Part shown: positions 18,519-27,444 of the stretch, one piece after another
Layout: each line of letters begins with the position of its first letter
Position numbering within the stretch: position 1 is the first letter of the stretch
Assembly: GCF_009757775.1 (NCBI RefSeq)
Contig: NZ_RHLK01000003.1
Coordinates: 309,006-373,005 of the forward strand
DNA from: Paenibacillus lutrae
Lineage (GTDB): Bacteria > Bacillota > Bacilli > Paenibacillales > NBRC-103111
Length of the DNA stretch: 64,000 nt
Reading direction: 5' to 3'
Position numbers and translations under genes: made by a program
Notes under the pieces: generated by a model
Seen by the model: the letters and a program-made list of their open reading frames with translations, nothing else
What the model was told of the DNA's origin: nothing
Databases searched by the model: none

Positions 18519-20198
18519 TTATTTCGCCGCCTTCATTTCTACCCAACGAGCTTCCCACTCCATGCCGTAGTTCGGCAGAACAAGTCCGCTTGCTGTGTTA
18601 CGTACGAGGTAAGGAACTTTACGGGAGTAAAGAGGACCGACCGGCATATCCGTCATGAGAATTTTCTCTGCATCGACGAGCAATTGAGCACGTTTTGCAG
18701 GATCGGCTTCTTTGTCGGCTGCTTTAATCTTCTCGTCATAAGCCGGATTGCTGTAATACACGTTGTTGAATTCGCTGCCGGTTACCCACATATCGAGGAA
18801 CGTCATTGGGTCGTTATAATCAGCGCCCCACAGAGCCATGATGATATCGTAATCACCCTTGTTCTGGCGTTCTACACGCAGTTTGTGAGGAATTGGCTCG
18901 CCCACCGGTTTGTAGCCGAGGTTCTTCTCCCACTCGCCCATGATGAACTCGATGGTTTTCTTGCCTGTACCCTGCTCGTCACCTGTCAGCTTCAGTTCAG
19001 GAAGCTTGTCGATACCCAGTTCTTTCAGACCAGCGGCAAGATATTCTTTCGCTTTAGCAGGATCTGCTTTAGGAAGAGTCTCACCCGCGGACTTACGGAA
19101 TTCATTCTTGTTGCCATCTTGCGTTCCGTCTGCTACGAGTCCTTTAGCAGGAGCTGTACCGTTCTGCAGAATCGTATCCACATAAGACTGGCGATCGACA
19201 GCAAGTGTCAGCGCCTTACGGATGTTAGCGTTCGCAAGAGCTTTGTTCTTGGTGTTGAACATCAGGTAAGCGGAAGTCAACTCATTCTTAATTTGAATGT
19301 TTGCTTTCTCAGCGTCTTTCTTCGCCATGTACTGCGGGCCGGAAAGGCTGATCAAATCCGTTTCTTCTGTTTCATACAGGTTCAGGGATGTGTTGGAGTC
19401 CGTAACGATATTCACGACCAGCTTTTCCAACTTCACGTTGGCAGCATCCCAGTAATTCGGGTTTTTCTCGAACGTCAGGCTCGCGTCATGCTTCCATTCT
19501 TTCAGAACGAAAGGACCTGCACCCACGATTTTGTCTGCGTCTCCGCCGTATTTCTCGCCGTTCTTTGTTACCATATCTTCACGCTGTGGGAAGAAGATCG
19601 GGAAAGCTAACAGCTGCTCGAAGAATGTAATTGGCTTCTCCAATTTGATTTCAAGCGTCTTGTCGTCAAGCGCCTTAGCACCGAGCGCCGCTTTTTTCGC
19701 TTCCAGTTCTTCCGGCTTAGCTTTAATTACATCGTTACCGCCCTTGATCCATGCAGGCATGAAACCATACATGGCTTTCGTGCTCGGATCCAGTGTGCGT
19801 TGGAAGGAATATACAAAGTCGCTGGCTTTAACCGGCTGTCCATCCGCCCACTTCGCATCACGAAGTTTGATCGTGTAAGTAAGACCGTCTTCAGAAACTT
19901 GCGGCTTGTCTGCAGCCAGACCCGGCTGAGGCTTGCCGTCTTTATCGATCCGGTACAATCCTTCGTTAAGTGCATTCAGCATTGTAAACGCTGCATTTGT
20001 AGTTCCTTTAGAGCTGTCAAGAACCGGAGGTTCTGCGTTGAAGTTCACGCGCAATTCTTGTTTAGCGGCCGGCTTCGCTGTCTCGTTGCCATCGCCCGAT
20101 GCTGCCGGAGCTTCCTCGCCATTGCCGCAACCTGCTGCCAAACTGCCAACAAGCGTCAGCGCTACTGCTGTAGACACCCATTTTTTTGTAGTTTTCAT
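18519..20198 (-). CDS. oppA: OppA, oligopeptide-binding lipoprotein
   Basis: A 559-residue extracellular lipoprotein that captures peptides for OppBCDF. The signal peptide ends in a lipobox SLAAGC with the acylated cysteine at about 24, then a linker rich in Gly, Ala and Glu. The mature part has the family 5 solute-binding signature (LRVNFNAEPPVLDSSKGT...), AEDGLTYTIKLR-like SEDGLTYTIKLRDAKWADGQPVKASDFVYSF, and YNDPMTFLDMW in the C-terminal lobe. The closest type is OppA/DppE of Bacillus. The ATG follows AGGGAGG. It is the promoter-proximal gene of its operon, after a leader of about 270 bases or less. Substrate length cannot be read from sequence. Confidence 0.93.
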   Translation of the reverse strand: MKTTKKWVSTAVALTLVGSLAAGCGNGEEAPAASGDGNETAKPAAKQELRVNFNAEPPVLDSSKGTTNAAFTMLNALNEGLYRIDKDGKPQPGLAADKPQVSEDGLTYTIKLRDAKWADGQPVKASDFVYSFQRTLDPSTKAMYGFMPAWIKGGNDVIKAKPEELEAKKAALGAKALDDKTLEIKLEKPITFFEQLLAFPIFFPQREDMVTKNGEKYGGDADKIVGAGPFVLKEWKHDASLTFEKNPNYWDAANVKLEKLVVNIVTDSNTSLNLYETEETDLISLSGPQYMAKKDAEKANIQIKNELTSAYLMFNTKNKALANANIRKALTLAVDRQSYVDTILQNGTAPAKGLVADGTQDGNKNEFRKSAGETLPKADPAKAKEYLAAGLKELGIDKLPELKLTGDEQGTGKKTIEFIMGEWEKNLGYKPVGEPIPHKLRVERQNKGDYDIIMALWGADYNDPMTFLDMWVTGSEFNNVYYSNPAYDEKIKAADKEADPAKRAQLLVDAEKILMTDMPVGPLYSRKVPYLVRNTASGLVLPNYGMEWEARWVEMKAAK

Positions 20199-20311
20199 TT
20201 CGGTATTTTCCTCCCTTTAATAGATGATTCTTATGGATCAAGGCGCTGACCGAAAATTTTGAATTTTCCGGTGACACCGCTTCCCCTGCTTACGAGGGTA
20301 ATACCGAAGGC

Positions 20312-20483
20312 CAACAAAATCCAAGATTAGAATCGATCTTGGTTGGTACGGCCCGGCAATCTATGTCACATTTTATAACATAGAATGTCAGAACGTCTAG
20401 CCTCTTTACAAAGAAAATCTCCTACAAGCGGCAATTTGTTAAAATGTTGTAAAACTCAAAACTGTTACTAATTACCTATTATA
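20312..20483 (-). promoter_or_regulatory. Candidate promoters and structured leader of oppA
   Basis: Two possible minus-strand -10 boxes lie upstream of oppA: TATAAT at 20483-20478 (no good -35) and an extended -10 TGTTATAAA at 20382-20374. Downstream, a hairpin CCAAGAT/ATCTTGG (20322-20343) can be lengthened by CCAAC/GTTGG. I recognise no known riboswitch. The 470-base gap upstream of oppA holds no gene. Peptide permeases are often under nutritional control, but no CodY or other operator is certain here. Confidence 0.4.
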
Positions 20484-20670
20484 CAACCAAAGGTCAATAA
20501 AATCTACTTGTAATTTTCTACATAAGAGGAGGAATCCGGCCCGTTCCAAAGTCCTTCAATACCTTATCTGGCGCGCGTTACAGCGTTAAAACAGCACTTG
20601 ATTGAACTAAGGTCAATTCATGCCGTTGCCGGGGGATCTAAAAGGCTGAAACAGGATTTTATACAGAAAA

Positions 20671-20718
20671 AGCCCTCTTTCATCTGAATACTTGTAAAAA
20701 ATCCGGCAGGAAAGGGCT
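20671..20718 (-). terminator. Terminator of panE-DUF3397
   Basis: AGCCCTTTC and GAAAGAGGGCT pair across a long loop, followed on the minus strand by TTTTTC (plus-strand A-run at 20667-20671). It starts two bases after the stop codon of the DUF3397 gene. Confidence 0.75.
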
Positions 20719-20719
20719 G

Positions 20720-21112
20720 CTAGGCTAGCATAGCAGTCCCCATCCAGATGAACATAAACATGACATAAAGCACCGTAAGTCCCATAAAACTAAGACGCCA
20801 AACGATACGTAATGACTTGCCCAGCTCCACCTTCCCCTTTTTGTCCGTATGATAACCGCCAATTAACCCAAAGACAATCAGGATCAACAGAAGCAGAAAC
20901 CACAAACCGAATGAACTCCCGAAAATTTGGTTCCACAGCGAAGCGACAGAACCGAGCAACAGGAAGGTCGTGATATCCATAGTAATCCGGACTGATTTTT
21001 TCTTGTGTTTGGTAAAAGCATAGACGATTATCCATATGAGCACAAAGGAAAGTATAGGAAGCATTGCCAGAGCCGCATACAAATTCGAAAGACTTTCTGC
21101 CAGAAAATCCAA
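20720..21112 (-). CDS. DUF3397-family membrane protein
   Basis: A 130-residue protein with four predicted membrane helices (about 15-35, 45-63, 68-88, 105-126) and short basic loops (TKHKKKSVR, HTDKKGKVELGK). It matches the DUF3397 family of Bacillales, whose members usually lie beside panE or bshC. No function is known. The start is TTG at 21112, eight bases after AAAGGGTG, which is also the end of panE. A start at ATG 21120 would be in a different frame. Co-transcribed with panE. Confidence 0.8.
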   Translation of the reverse strand: MDFLAESLSNLYAALAMLPILSFVLIWIIVYAFTKHKKKSVRITMDITTFLLLGSVASLWNQIFGSSFGLWFLLLLILIVFGLIGGYHTDKKGKVELGKSLRIVWRLSFMGLTVLYVMFMFIWMGTAMLA

Positions 21113-21119
21113 CCATTCA

Positions 21120-22070
21120 TCACCCTTTTAGTTCCGCCGCTTTAATTAACCGGTACACAGTCTCATTCACGGGCAAAGCTAATCCTGTTCGTTCCGCCAG
21201 CCGCAGTAAACCGCCATTAATCGATTCAATCTCCGTAGGCCTGCCGGCCGTAAGATCCTGAAGCATCGAAGAATGATTGCCAGCCGTCTTACGGCAGACC
21301 TGCAAGATTTCGTCCCAGTGCGATTCCTCTATGGAAATCCCCTGATATTTCGCCACTTCCACCCCTTCATCAAAAAGGCTGCGCATCAACGAAAGGGCTT
21401 GTGGGGATTCAGGAAGTTCCCCGTTGCTTACACCCAGAAGGGCAGTCAGAGGATTAATAACCGCATTAATCAGCAGCTTTTCCCAAATCGTGTGATTTAT
21501 ATTTTTCGACAACGACGCCTGAAATCCTGCTTGTTCTAAGCATTTTTGAATGTTATCCAAAACCCCGTCTGACGAAGAGCGGCTCTCACCCGGATACACC
21601 AGTCCGATCCGTGTCCAGCCCCGGCCCGTATGGGCTGCGGAGATAGGCGTAATCTTGCGGGCGCCTTCTGTCGTAACAGCTTGAATCAGATGATCCCGAT
21701 TTGTCGAGATGCCCAGCGCATCCCAGTGTCCGATCCCGTTCTGGATCGAGAGGATCACTGTGTCTCTGGACGCAGAGGCTATGTAGGAGGCCATATCCCC
21801 ATACATCGCCGTCTGCTTAACCGCCAGTAGGATCGCATCCGGCTTCGAGTCTGAGGTCTGAGGCTCCCACACCAAATCCTGGAAACTGCGGACATTGTCC
21901 ACATGAATATAGACCGACGACTCTCCCTCTATTTCAATGCCATTCTCCCGGAGAAGCAGCGCCTGCTCCCTGGTTCGTGTAACAAGGTCGATCCGGCAGC
22001 CCGATGCAGCCAGTTTAGCTGCGAACAAAAGACCTAACGCCCCTCCACCCATAACGCGGATATATCTCAT
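21120..22070 (-). CDS. panE: PanE-like 2-dehydropantoate 2-reductase
   Basis: A 316-residue NADPH-dependent ketopantoate reductase, pantothenate (CoA) pathway. The N-terminal Rossmann fold begins RVMGGGALGLLFAAKLA, with ILLAVKQTAM and LSIQNGIGH downstream. The C-terminal helical domain has the catalytic lysine region IWEKLLINAVINPLTALL and SSMLQDLTAGRPTEIESING. I start at ATG 22070 (MRYIRVMGG), matching the family. The frame reaches a GTG at 22118 that would add 16 residues ahead of the dinucleotide fold. In Bacillus panE lies between rsfA and bshC, as it does here apart from the opp operon. Several reductases of this family act on other keto acids. Confidence 0.88.
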   Translation of the reverse strand: MRYIRVMGGGALGLLFAAKLAASGCRIDLVTRTREQALLLRENGIEIEGESSVYIHVDNVRSFQDLVWEPQTSDSKPDAILLAVKQTAMYGDMASYIASASRDTVILSIQNGIGHWDALGISTNRDHLIQAVTTEGARKITPISAAHTGRGWTRIGLVYPGESRSSSDGVLDNIQKCLEQAGFQASLSKNINHTIWEKLLINAVINPLTALLGVSNGELPESPQALSLMRSLFDEGVEVAKYQGISIEESHWDEILQVCRKTAGNHSSMLQDLTAGRPTEIESINGGLLRLAERTGLALPVNETVYRLIKAAELKG

Positions 22071-22174
22071 TTTTGTCTCTATATTTTCCGCCCCCTTTTC
22101 AATCTCTCTATACGTCACATTTGAGGCTCTATTAAGTACGTCAACGGATTCTCAAGATCCGAATTTCCTCTAAG

Positions 22175-22204
22175 AGTATAAAACGCCCGCAGGCCTTTTA
22201 ACAA
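22175..22204 (-). promoter_or_regulatory. Candidate promoter of panE
   Basis: Minus strand: TTGTTA (22204-22199), 18 bases, TATACT (22180-22175). It lies between the rsfA terminator and panE. Confidence 0.5.
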
Positions 22205-22222
22205 TACACAATAACATAAAAA

Positions 22223-22249
22223 ATCCCGCCGCATCTAGCCGGACGGGAC
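22223..22249 (-). terminator. Terminator of rsfA
   Basis: GTCCCG-CCGGC and GC-GG-CGGGA pair around TAGAT, followed on the minus strand by TTTTTT. It lies 16 bases after the rsfA stop codon. Confidence 0.88.
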
Positions 22250-22264
22250 TCTTAAACTTTCAGC

Positions 22265-22912
22265 TTAATCAATTCTTTCAAGATTTCCATTGGCATCCAT
22301 TTTAAAACGCGGTTTACTATCTTCTTCTTCTTCCACAAGAAAGGCCATTTTACGTGCCCGATCCATGATCTGTATAAGCGCCTTATAATCGTCATTGACT
22401 ACTCGGTAATCGGTTTCAACTTCATTGACCTGCTTGTTGAGCTGTTCATTCTCACGGCGGAATTTAGCCAGTTCTTCTTCTTTTTCATGCAAAGCTCGTT
22501 CGACTTGCTTAATATGACGCATAAGATCCTGATAAGTCTGCTTCCATTGGCGCAGAAAACGGATGACCGCATCAATCGATATGGCCTCTTCATTCACTTC
22601 TCTGGATCTGCTGTCCATTCCTTCCAGAACCGCTGTGGATGCTCCGCCGCTAAAAACGGATACAGCGGCATGTTTCTTGAGCTGAGCTCGTTTTTGTCTT
22701 TGGGCTTTAGCGATTTGGATCGCAGCCTCGTATTTTTTGCGCACAAAGCTGTTCCAGCGAAAACCGCAGGCTGCTGCTGTGCGGCCGATTCTTTCACCCA
22801 CTTCTTCAAAAGCGGCGAGCTGAGTCCCGCCCTCCCGGATGTGACGCAGCGTAACTTCCGCTAGAATCAAATCATCCTCATCGCTCCATGCGTCCTGCCT
22901 GATTGCCGTCAT
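22265..22912 (-). CDS. rsfA: RsfA-family prespore transcription regulator
   Basis: A 215-residue DNA-binding protein. The N-terminal Myb/SANT-like domain (about 1-65) carries [25 protein letters not shown] and [18 protein letters not shown], the RsfA hallmark. The middle and C-terminus (about 110-190) form a long coiled coil ([25 protein letters not shown]). In Bacillus RsfA is a sigma-F-dependent factor that tunes prespore gene expression. Synteny with panE supports this identity. The ATG follows TAGGAGGATTG. It has its own terminator. Confidence 0.9.
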   Translation of the reverse strand: MTAIRQDAWSDEDDLILAEVTLRHIREGGTQLAAFEEVGERIGRTAAACGFRWNSFVRKKYEAAIQIAKAQRQKRAQLKKHAAVSVFSGGASTAVLEGMDSRSREVNEEAISIDAVIRFLRQWKQTYQDLMRHIKQVERALHEKEEELAKFRRENEQLNKQVNEVETDYRVVNDDYKALIQIMDRARKMAFLVEEEEDSKPRFKMDANGNLERID

Positions 22913-23213
22913 CTTTTACAATCCTCCTAACCTATTGTCCAAAAGTAGATCATGTCACCAGTCGTGCACCCGGTATTCCATATGCCTATCCGACAGGACC
23001 GTTCGTTATAAGCAGGCAGGAATGATTAGCCGCGAACGTATCCATTCGTAATATCTCTATGCCCCTGGTAGATTTCATAGAATCTATTCGATACTATTTG
23101 GTATTTCCAAAATTTATGACACTCATACCTCTAATAAGTGAGTTGAGAGAGGAAAGAACCACCATTTCTGTAAACCCTGTCACAATCTTTTAACAAAGGT
23201 TGTCTTTTGTATG

Positions 23214-23242
23214 TTTACACTGCCGGGTCTACTGGGTATAAT
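23214..23242 (+). promoter_or_regulatory. Sigma-A-type promoter of the DUF2626 gene
   Basis: TTTACA (23214-23219), exactly 17 bases, then TATAAT (23237-23242). It lies about 40 bases upstream of the ribosome site. Confidence 0.82.
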
Positions 23243-23288
23243 GAAGATTAGATTATTTCGCATCGTGGTAGGAGAGGGGGAAATTTTC

Positions 23289-23519
23289 ATGGATCGCATG
23301 TTCCGAGTTCTGGGTTTCTGGACTCTGGTGATCGCCCTGATGAGTTTGGCGGGAGAATTGTATCCCATGTCCATGCTGTTCTTTTTTCAAACCATTGTAT
23401 TTGTAATGTTGGGTTATCTGAAACTGTCGGAAAAGACATACATTGTCCTTTTCTGGGGTTATATGGTCCTTTCGTTTAGCGGATTTACGTATTGGTCCGT
23501 CTTCAAAATGCCACTCTAA
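23289..23519 (+). CDS. DUF2626-family small membrane protein
   Basis: A 76-residue protein beginning MDRMFRVLGFWTLVIALM, with two or three membrane helices and the conserved QTIVFVMLGYLKLSEKTYI block and FSGFTYW near the end. This fits the DUF2626 (YqgY-like) family of Bacillales; its function is unknown. The ATG at 23289 follows GAGAGGGGG by seven to eight bases. The open frame continues upstream to 23211, but that part contains the promoter. It is a single-gene unit with its own promoter and a strong terminator. Confidence 0.85.
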   Translation: MDRMFRVLGFWTLVIALMSLAGELYPMSMLFFFQTIVFVMLGYLKLSEKTYIVLFWGYMVLSFSGFTYWSVFKMPL

Positions 23520-23553
23520 CCCTCACATGCAACCTACATAATGGCACTTGAAC

Positions 23554-23596
23554 AAAAAAGGTGTTTCGCGACTGAAATCGCGAAACACCTTTTTTT
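23554..23596. terminator. Bidirectional terminator between two convergent genes
   Basis: A perfect 12-bp stem AGGTGTTTCGCG/CGCGAAACACCT with an eight-base loop, flanked by an A-run on the left and a T-run on the right. It serves the DUF2626 gene (plus) and the methyltransferase gene (minus). Confidence 0.95.
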
Positions 23597-23645
23597 GCGG
23601 GATCTTCCTTCCCTCTGCCGCATACCTTCGGCGGACGGTGACCGT

Positions 23646-24878
23646 CTAGCCGCGGGTGAGCGTCAGCACCTTGAACAGCTCGCTCATGCCGTCGCTGAGC
23701 AGAAGCTGCCGGATCGCCCGGTTGCTGCGGGCCTCCGGACTGAACGGGTCCGTGCCCGCATGCGCCGCCAGCCGGCCGAGAATCCCGCAGCGCACCAGAA
23801 ACTCGCGCTGCGTCTCATACCCGGCGACGGTCCATCCCGCCGACCGGGCGGCCCCCATGCACGCCGTGAAATCGACGTGCGCGGTGATATCCTTACGCCC
23901 CGGTGCGGCGTAAGGAAGATCATCGGCGAGATGCCGCCGGTAGCACAGCAGCGTCCCCTTCATCCGGTGGGACGCATAGAGCTCCCCGGCGGTATCGCCG
24001 TAATCCACCACCAGCATCCGGCCGCTGCGGATGCGCGGGGCGACGCGGGCGATCCACTGGCCCGCGTCCAAGTTCACTTCCGCCTGCTGCCCATCTGCCA
24101 GGCGGATGCCTTCGCGGCTTATATGCACAGCAGCCGCATGACCCGGCTCGAGCGGCTGCCAGCGCTCGCACCACCCGCCGCGGTCGTCCAGGCCGACCGC
24201 GCACAGCTCGAGCCGGCCGCCCGAGGAGCGGATGCGGTGCACCGGCATCGCATCCAGCAGCTCGTTAGCGATGGCAATAACGCCATCGCCGGGCGGCTCG
24301 GCAAGCCACTGCGCCTCCTCAGCGAAGCGCAGGGGAGTGCCGTGTTCCTGCAGCTCCTGCCGCTGCAGATTGCGGTGGTACGCGCTCGATTCGATGGAGG
24401 TGAACCGAATCCTCTCGTACAGAGCAGGCTCCTGATCACGCAGAGCATCCAGCACGTGCCTCGCGAGCCTGCCTGTACCACCGCCCCACTCCACCAGCTC
24501 GACCGGGCGAGCCGAGCCGTTAGGACCCATGGTGCGTATCACCTCTTGCGCAATCATCTCTCCCATCCAGCGGCCTACAAACGCACTTGTATAGAAATCG
24601 CCATCCCGGCCGATTTTGGGCTCTTCCCGGCGGTAATAACCGCATGAGTCCTCATAAAGGCAAATTTCCATGTAAGCCCGGAATGTGAGAAGACCAGATG
24701 GGGATTCACTCATCTTGCGGCGAAGTGCAGCTTCAACTCCCGGATGGCCGTTTAGAGGGAGAGACTTACGATTTTCTTGTTCTCCCCCCTCTATTTCCAC
24801 CCCGCTCTCTCTTCCTTGCGAAAGAGCCGAAGCTGCTTTCTCTGTTTTTATAGAATTCTTATCATAGAGACCGGACAC
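23646..24878 (-). CDS. MidA/NDUFAF7-like SAM-dependent methyltransferase (COG1565)
   Basis: A 410-residue putative methyltransferase. The conserved domain starts near residue 63 with LLTFRAYMEICLYEDSCGYY, then GDFYTSAFVGRWMGEMIAQE, the SAM-binding VELVEWGGGTGRLARHVLDAL, ANELLDAMPVHR and VVDYGDTAGELY. The eukaryotic relative methylates an arginine of complex I; the bacterial substrate is unknown. The first 60 residues are an unconserved charged extension. The GTG start follows GGGGGATG. The central part is very GC-rich (43 of 60 bases at 24121-24180). The gene converges on DUF2626 and diverges from the lipoprotein gene. Confidence 0.85.
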   Translation of the reverse strand: MSGLYDKNSIKTEKAASALSQGRESGVEIEGGEQENRKSLPLNGHPGVEAALRRKMSESPSGLLTFRAYMEICLYEDSCGYYRREEPKIGRDGDFYTSAFVGRWMGEMIAQEVIRTMGPNGSARPVELVEWGGGTGRLARHVLDALRDQEPALYERIRFTSIESSAYHRNLQRQELQEHGTPLRFAEEAQWLAEPPGDGVIAIANELLDAMPVHRIRSSGGRLELCAVGLDDRGGWCERWQPLEPGHAAAVHISREGIRLADGQQAEVNLDAGQWIARVAPRIRSGRMLVVDYGDTAGELYASHRMKGTLLCYRRHLADDLPYAAPGRKDITAHVDFTACMGAARSAGWTVAGYETQREFLVRCGILGRLAAHAGTDPFSPEARSNRAIRQLLLSDGMSELFKVLTLTRG

Positions 24879-24967
24879 TTATTCATCCCCCGTTTCAGGC
24901 GTATTTTCCTTGCCCCGCAGATCCGATTCGATCATTTTTTTACACTTCGCCTCAAAAAGTAGGGATA

Positions 24968-24996
24968 AAGACAAAGCTTAGTTGAATAGATATAAT
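24968..24996 (+). promoter_or_regulatory. Candidate sigma-A promoter of the exported-protein pair
   Basis: AAGACA (24968-24973), 17 bases, TATAAT (24991-24996), about 30 bases before the start codon of the lipoprotein gene. Confidence 0.65.
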
Positions 24997-25027
24997 AGAG
25001 AAGGTAGATTAAGGAAGGAGCTTCTTC

Positions 25028-25987
25028 ATGTTTAAAAAATGGCTCTTACTTGCATTCGTCGCCGTTGTCCCTGCCGCCTTGGTTAACGGCTGTACCGACC
25101 GGGCTGCTACCAGAGCTGCCGTACAGCAGGCCTTGACCAAACAGGCTGAGATGAATTCGTACTCTTTTACCGGAAACGCCGAATTAAAGATGAACGGACT
25201 TCCGGCGGCCGAGGACATAAGTCCCTTAACCGCGCAGCTCTTTTCTTTCCTGAAAGACAGCCGGATCTCTTGGAAAGGGTCCGTTGAAGCCAGGCCTTTC
25301 CGAACCCAGACCGATCTTATCTTGAATTCAAGAAGCGCCGGTGCCGAATTAACCATTCCCGTCTTTTTCCAAGATAACAAATTGTACTTCCGCCTGCCAC
25401 TTCTTAATCAAAAGGACGAATACTTCGTCACCAGTTTGAAATCACCGGGCGATCCACAAGACACAAACGCGGTAGACAAGCTTCAGCAAGTGTCCAGTCT
25501 TACTTCTGACCTGTCTGATTTGCTCATGGAAGGAGCAGATGCTGCCTGGTTCGATGAAGAGGACACTGTGCTCGCAGACGGTTCCTCCGCCAAATCCTAT
25601 ACGGCTGCCGTAACCCGGGTGAACGCCGGAGCGTGGAACAAACAACTTCAAGAGAAGCTGCCTCGCGTCCTGGATGCCCTTGCGGCTAACGGCTTTATCT
25701 CAGACACACAGGCCGCACTATGGAAGAAGGAAGCGGCTGAATTCAAGCTCAAAGCCCCGGGCAAATGGTCCGTTACGGTGGACGGGCAGGGATTCCTCCG
25801 TAAACAGGAAATCGATCTGGTTTTCACGGCCGGCGACAGTAAACCGGATACGTCAGAGGACAAGAAAATAACGCTTCAACAGACATTTGACGGCATTAAT
25901 CAGATGCCGGCCGTTCAGAAGGAAGTGCCTGCACGCACCAAATCTTTCGACGAGATTCTTAAACGTTTGGAAGGTGCAAGTAAATAA
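25028..25987 (+). CDS. Uncharacterised exported lipoprotein
   Basis: A 319-residue protein I cannot place in a named family. A short basic N-terminus and hydrophobic segment end in LVNGC (possible acylated cysteine at 22, though the lipobox is not ideal). The mature part alternates beta-like stretches (SYSFTGNAELKMNGL, RISWKGSVEARPF, GKWSVTVDGQGFLRKQEIDLVF), suggesting a beta-sandwich or LolA/LppX-like lipid-binding fold, an inference only. The ATG follows AAGGAG. It probably shares a transcript with the next gene about 100 bases on. Confidence 0.75.
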   Translation: MFKKWLLLAFVAVVPAALVNGCTDRAATRAAVQQALTKQAEMNSYSFTGNAELKMNGLPAAEDISPLTAQLFSFLKDSRISWKGSVEARPFRTQTDLILNSRSAGAELTIPVFFQDNKLYFRLPLLNQKDEYFVTSLKSPGDPQDTNAVDKLQQVSSLTSDLSDLLMEGADAAWFDEEDTVLADGSSAKSYTAAVTRVNAGAWNKQLQEKLPRVLDALAANGFISDTQAALWKKEAAEFKLKAPGKWSVTVDGQGFLRKQEIDLVFTAGDSKPDTSEDKKITLQQTFDGINQMPAVQKEVPARTKSFDEILKRLEGASK

Positions 25988-26088
25988 TCGGTTACCTGCT
26001 TACGTTCCGGCCTCGGGAGGTAAGTATTTTTTTGAAGGACCATTTCAAATTTCTGGACTTATCACAGGTAAAAAGGGGCTCTTTATTC

Positions 26089-27186
26089 ATGCTTTATAAC
26101 CGAATGTTACGCTCGCTCTGCAGCCTCCTGCTCATCGCCGGCATCATCCTCCCCACCGTGCAGGCTGCAGATGACAAGGACGCCGTCAGGAAGGAAACGG
26201 AAGCTCTCCTTCAGAAGGGGCTGACCGTCCATGAAATCGACCGCGAAATTGAGCGCCTTGCCGAAGAGGACAGCAAGCTCGTGGTCAAAATGACGGATAC
26301 CGAGCAGAAGATCGCGGTGCAGGAGGTTCGGGTCAAGGAAGCCAAGAAACGGGCGGCACGCGTTATTCGCTCTTACTACAAAGGAGAACGCGAATCGCTG
26401 TGGAGCGTGCTGCTTAGCGTGCGTTCCCTCGCGGATATGCTGAAGACCTACGAATATCTGGATCTGATTCTAGACCGCGACCAGCAGGCCTTAGAGACTC
26501 ATCAAGAAGCCTACCGCGAGCTTGGCACAATGAAGAACAAGCTCGCCAATGAGCGGACCGATTTGCAGAAGACTAAGGAAAACTACTTAAAACAAAGGGA
26601 GCGGGTCGTAGCGCTTCAAGCAGAGCTCAACCGGGAGCTGGATGCCAGCGGCCGCAGCGAGCTGATTCTCGCTCTCATTCAGGAGTTAAACGGCCGCTGG
26701 GAAGAAAAAGGGCTCCCTCTTTTCCGTGAATATTTCCGGGGACTTGCCAGTGTTATGGAATATTTCCCTGAACTTCTTACACCAGGCGGTAAAAACAGCC
26801 ATTTGACGCTTGAGAACGGCGGCGGTAAATTCCAGATGACCGATCATGAGTTAAACGCCTTCTTACGGAGCAAAAACAGCATGTTCGATGATCTTACTTT
26901 CCAGTTCAGGCCCGATGGTGTGCTTGCTTTCGGCACGAAGGATGATATGGATGTGTCGATCAAGGGGACTTATGAAATGGAAAAGGACGGCGATCAGCCT
27001 GTCGTTGCGTTCCGCGTCTCGGAGCTTGTGTTTAACGGATTTAAACTCCCGGATACTACAAGCAAATCTCTGGAAGAAGAATTCGATTTGCGGATCTACC
27101 CGAAGAAGTTGTTTTCATTCGTATCGGTGGAACAGATTATTTTGCAGGAAGGTCTCCTGGCCATCCGGCTAAAACTTACTTGGTGA
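26089..27186 (+). CDS. Exported coiled-coil protein, function unknown
   Basis: A 365-residue protein with a signal peptide (CSLLLIAGIILPTVQAAD, cleavage after about residue 27). It has a long coiled coil (about 35-190; IERLAEEDSKLVVKMTDTEQKIAVQEVRVKEAKKRAARVIRSYY), reminiscent of the N-terminal part of PcsB/CwlO-type wall hydrolase regulators. The C-terminal domain (about 190-365) is rich in beta strand, with no NlpC/P60 or CHAP motif. I start at ATG 26089 (MLYNRMLRSL) after AAAGGGG. The frame also has an ATG at 26032. A role with the preceding lipoprotein at the cell surface is likely but unproven. Confidence 0.75.
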   Translation: MLYNRMLRSLCSLLLIAGIILPTVQAADDKDAVRKETEALLQKGLTVHEIDREIERLAEEDSKLVVKMTDTEQKIAVQEVRVKEAKKRAARVIRSYYKGERESLWSVLLSVRSLADMLKTYEYLDLILDRDQQALETHQEAYRELGTMKNKLANERTDLQKTKENYLKQRERVVALQAELNRELDASGRSELILALIQELNGRWEEKGLPLFREYFRGLASVMEYFPELLTPGGKNSHLTLENGGGKFQMTDHELNAFLRSKNSMFDDLTFQFRPDGVLAFGTKDDMDVSIKGTYEMEKDGDQPVVAFRVSELVFNGFKLPDTTSKSLEEEFDLRIYPKKLFSFVSVEQIILQEGLLAIRLKLTW

Positions 27187-27368
27187 GTCCAAGGAGCGAC
27201 CAAACACTCTCTTGAGGGTACAGCCAGCGACTCCCTGCATAGCGTAAGCGGTCGCCCCCTGCATGATGTGCTTATGAAGCGGACGGCCAGGACTTATCAC
27301 TGCGAGGTTATTTTCATCATTTCTTACTCTTTGGCAGGCATTCTGCCAGGGGCCCGCCAATCTAGAGG

Positions 27369-27400
27369 AAAAGCGTCAGGCTAATCAGCCTGACGCTTTT
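27369..27400. terminator. Bidirectional terminator between convergent genes
   Basis: A perfect 14-bp stem AAAAGCGTCAGGCT/AGCCTGACGCTTTT with a four-base loop. It lies between the coiled-coil protein gene (plus) and the PIN-PhoH gene (minus). Confidence 0.95.
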
Positions 27401-27444
27401 CTTTGCCTCTTTGGGTGGTCTCAAGCTTCCGCTTCATCTCTCCC

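Noticed and set aside
23541..24647. A 368-codon open frame on the plus strand, beginning inside a terminator
   Set aside because: It is antisense to the methyltransferase gene in its GC-rich part, where stop codons are rare, and it starts inside the bidirectional terminator; the Arg/Ala/His-rich product is not protein-like.
23646..24878. Frameshift suspected at the N-terminus of the MidA-like methyltransferase
   Set aside because: The frame is continuous from a GTG with a good ribosome site; the 60 extra residues are simply unconserved.
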